This document shows positions 63,077-64,000 of a DNA stretch of 64,000 nucleotides, piece after piece. The position numbers were made by a program, and so were the translations under genes. Source of the stretch: Nitrospiraceae bacterium (lineage in GTDB: Bacteria; Nitrospirota; Nitrospiria; Nitrospirales; UBA8639); contig JACKFF010000003.1 of the NCBI GenBank assembly GCA_020632595.1, forward strand, positions 124,001-188,000, written 5' to 3'. The number at the start of each line of letters is the position of its first letter. Positions within the stretch are counted from its first letter, which is position 1. The notes beneath the pieces are model-generated. The model searched no databases. It was not told where the DNA came from and saw only the letters and a program-made list of their open reading frames with translations.

Positions 63077-63796
63077 ATGACCTTTGCTGCCAATCCTTCT
63101 GAGTTTTTTGGATCTTTGGGACTGCTATCCATTGTCATTCTTTTCATCCTGTCAATTTTTTCCGTGATTTCATGGGGAATCATCGTGAACAGATTCAGGC
63201 GATTTAATCGCATTCGACAAGAGGAATCACAATTTCTACAATTGTATGAACAAAATCCCATCGACCAGCACACCTTAAGAAGCCAGGCTCAAGCATTAGC
63301 TTATAGCCCAAGCTCAGCGGTTTATTTGGGCATTACGGACCGCTTGCCAGAATCCTCCGATCTTTTTACCTCGAGACCTCCCATGGAGGCAAAACACACA
63401 GAGCGCTCCCCTAATCGACAGTATTTGGAAAAGGTCGCTCAATACATCATCCAGAACCAAATCGGCCAACAGGAAGCCTATTTGCCTTTTTTGGCAACCA
63501 CAGGAAATCTGACTCCATTTATTGGTCTCCTCGGAACCGTCTTGGGCATCATCAATGCCTTCCATGAAATCGGTCTTCAAGGTTCAGCAAGCATTGCCGC
63601 AGTTGCTCCTGGCGTCTCTGAAGCACTTGTGGCTACTGCAGCCGGGCTATTTGCCGCAATTCCTGCTGTGATGGCGTACAACTATTTTCTCTCTAGAATT
63701 CGAAAGATGGCCTTCAGAGTTGAGGCCTTTACAATTGAATTTCTCAATACGATAGAAGAAGCGGAAAAAGCCTTTGAGGTAGAAGTAACCCGATGA
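63077..63796 (+). CDS. tolQ: TolQ/ExbB family proton channel protein
   Basis: A 239-residue inner-membrane protein with three helices: about residues 14-38 (IVILFILSIFSVISWGIIV), 135-158 (FLATTGNLTPFIGLLGTVLGII) and 172-198 (GVSEALVATAAGLFAAIPAVMAYNYF). The latter two hold the proton-channel Thr residues of TolQ/ExbB/MotA. With TolR it powers outer-membrane constriction or, as ExbB, TonB transport. The two are not separable here, but the coupled start of the TolR/ExbD gene (ATGA) and the MltD/YfgM neighbours favour Tol-Pal. Confidence 0.88.
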   Translation: MTFAANPSEFFGSLGLLSIVILFILSIFSVISWGIIVNRFRRFNRIRQEESQFLQLYEQNPIDQHTLRSQAQALAYSPSSAVYLGITDRLPESSDLFTSRPPMEAKHTERSPNRQYLEKVAQYIIQNQIGQQEAYLPFLATTGNLTPFIGLLGTVLGIINAFHEIGLQGSASIAAVAPGVSEALVATAAGLFAAIPAVMAYNYFLSRIRKMAFRVEAFTIEFLNTIEEAEKAFEVEVTR

Positions 63797-64000
63797 ACAT
63801 TGGATCAAAGCCTCGGCAATTTCTCTCTGAAATCAATGTCATTCCTCTCGTCGATGTCGTCTTGGTTCTCCTGGTGATTTTCATGGTTACCGCCCCGATG
63901 CTACATCGGGGCTTAGACATTAACCTCCCGACGACAACGGCCAATAATATAAAAGCCGAAGAACGACTGATTGTGACCATTCAGCGGGATCACACCTTAT
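63793..64000 (+). CDS. tolR: TolR/ExbD family protein, cut by window edge
   Basis: Starts ATG 63793 inside the tolQ stop (ATGA). The visible 69 residues include FLSEINVIPLVDVVLVLLVIFMVTAP, the TolR/ExbD membrane helix with the essential Asp, then the periplasmic start LDINLPTT. The frame stays open to the window end, so the C-terminus is missing. Confidence 0.9.
   Translation, partial: MNIGSKPRQFLSEINVIPLVDVVLVLLVIFMVTAPMLHRGLDINLPTTTANNIKAEERLIVTIQRDHTL

Noticed and set aside
1..64000. CRISPR array, rRNA operon, prophage or transposase genes
   Set aside because: No regularly spaced direct repeats, no rRNA sequence, no transposase, integrase or phage structural genes were seen on either strand.

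Overview
The window looks like a chromosomal segment of a Nitrospira-like bacterium (phylum Nitrospirota). This is inferred from gene content. The left edge carries a five-subunit 2-oxoacid:ferredoxin oxidoreductase of the Hydrogenobacter For/Por type, which nitrite-oxidising Nitrospira use in the reductive TCA cycle. Gram-negative envelope genes (lolA, murJ, tolQ/tolR, a MltD-like transglycosylase, a PagL-like protein) fit this, and the backbone looks close to 50% GC by eye. No rRNA or other marker fixes the species.

Layout. 1-3.7 kb: oxoacid oxidoreductase operon (minus strand). 4.1-14.9 kb: mostly housekeeping genes on the minus strand (M23 peptidase, cutA, lipoprotein, thrH, gph, a membrane-anchored receiver protein, lolA, ftsK, rsmA, fmt). 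15-28.7 kb: mixed strands (yebC, ruvA, FG-GAP lipoprotein, spermidine-synthase-like protein, murJ, dtd, HDOD-GGDEF protein, isoaspartyl peptidase, bcp with a basic tail). 29.9-38 kb: sulfate-assimilation operon led by an Rrf2-type regulator (siroheme sulfite reductase fused to TusA, APS reductase, DsrE-like, TrpD2-like, cysD, cysN). 38.9-40 kb: an ssrA (tmRNA) gene whose T-loop is interrupted by a 258-nt group I intron, followed by a free-standing LAGLIDADG endonuclease gene. 40.7-52.1 kb: a GC-richer accessory island with a type I restriction-modification system (hsdM, hsdS, hsdR). Between hsdS and hsdR lie a 700-aa reverse transcriptase and a MntA/HepT toxin-antitoxin pair, and a 5' fragment of hsdR is duplicated upstream of that pair. 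Two copies of a palindromic repeat of about 100 bp lie outside the island in opposite orientation. 52.5-64 kb: HDOD protein, sthA, PagL-like protein, pterin carbinolamine dehydratase, a B12/radical-SAM RiPP maturase, MltD-like transglycosylase, a TPR protein, tRNA-Val, tRNA-Asp, tolQ and a truncated tolR.

How the genes work together. The oxidoreductase supports carbon fixation. The 30-38 kb operon takes sulfate to sulfide through APS: CysDN makes APS, the CysH-type enzyme carries the cysteines of an APS reductase, and the APS-kinase-like tail of CysN has lost its P-loop. The island is a layered defence locus: restriction, an RT with a possible HEPN-like C-terminus, and a nucleotidyltransferase/HEPN pair. 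The most noteworthy points are the tmRNA intron with its neighbouring free-standing homing endonuclease, and the RT inside the restriction operon.
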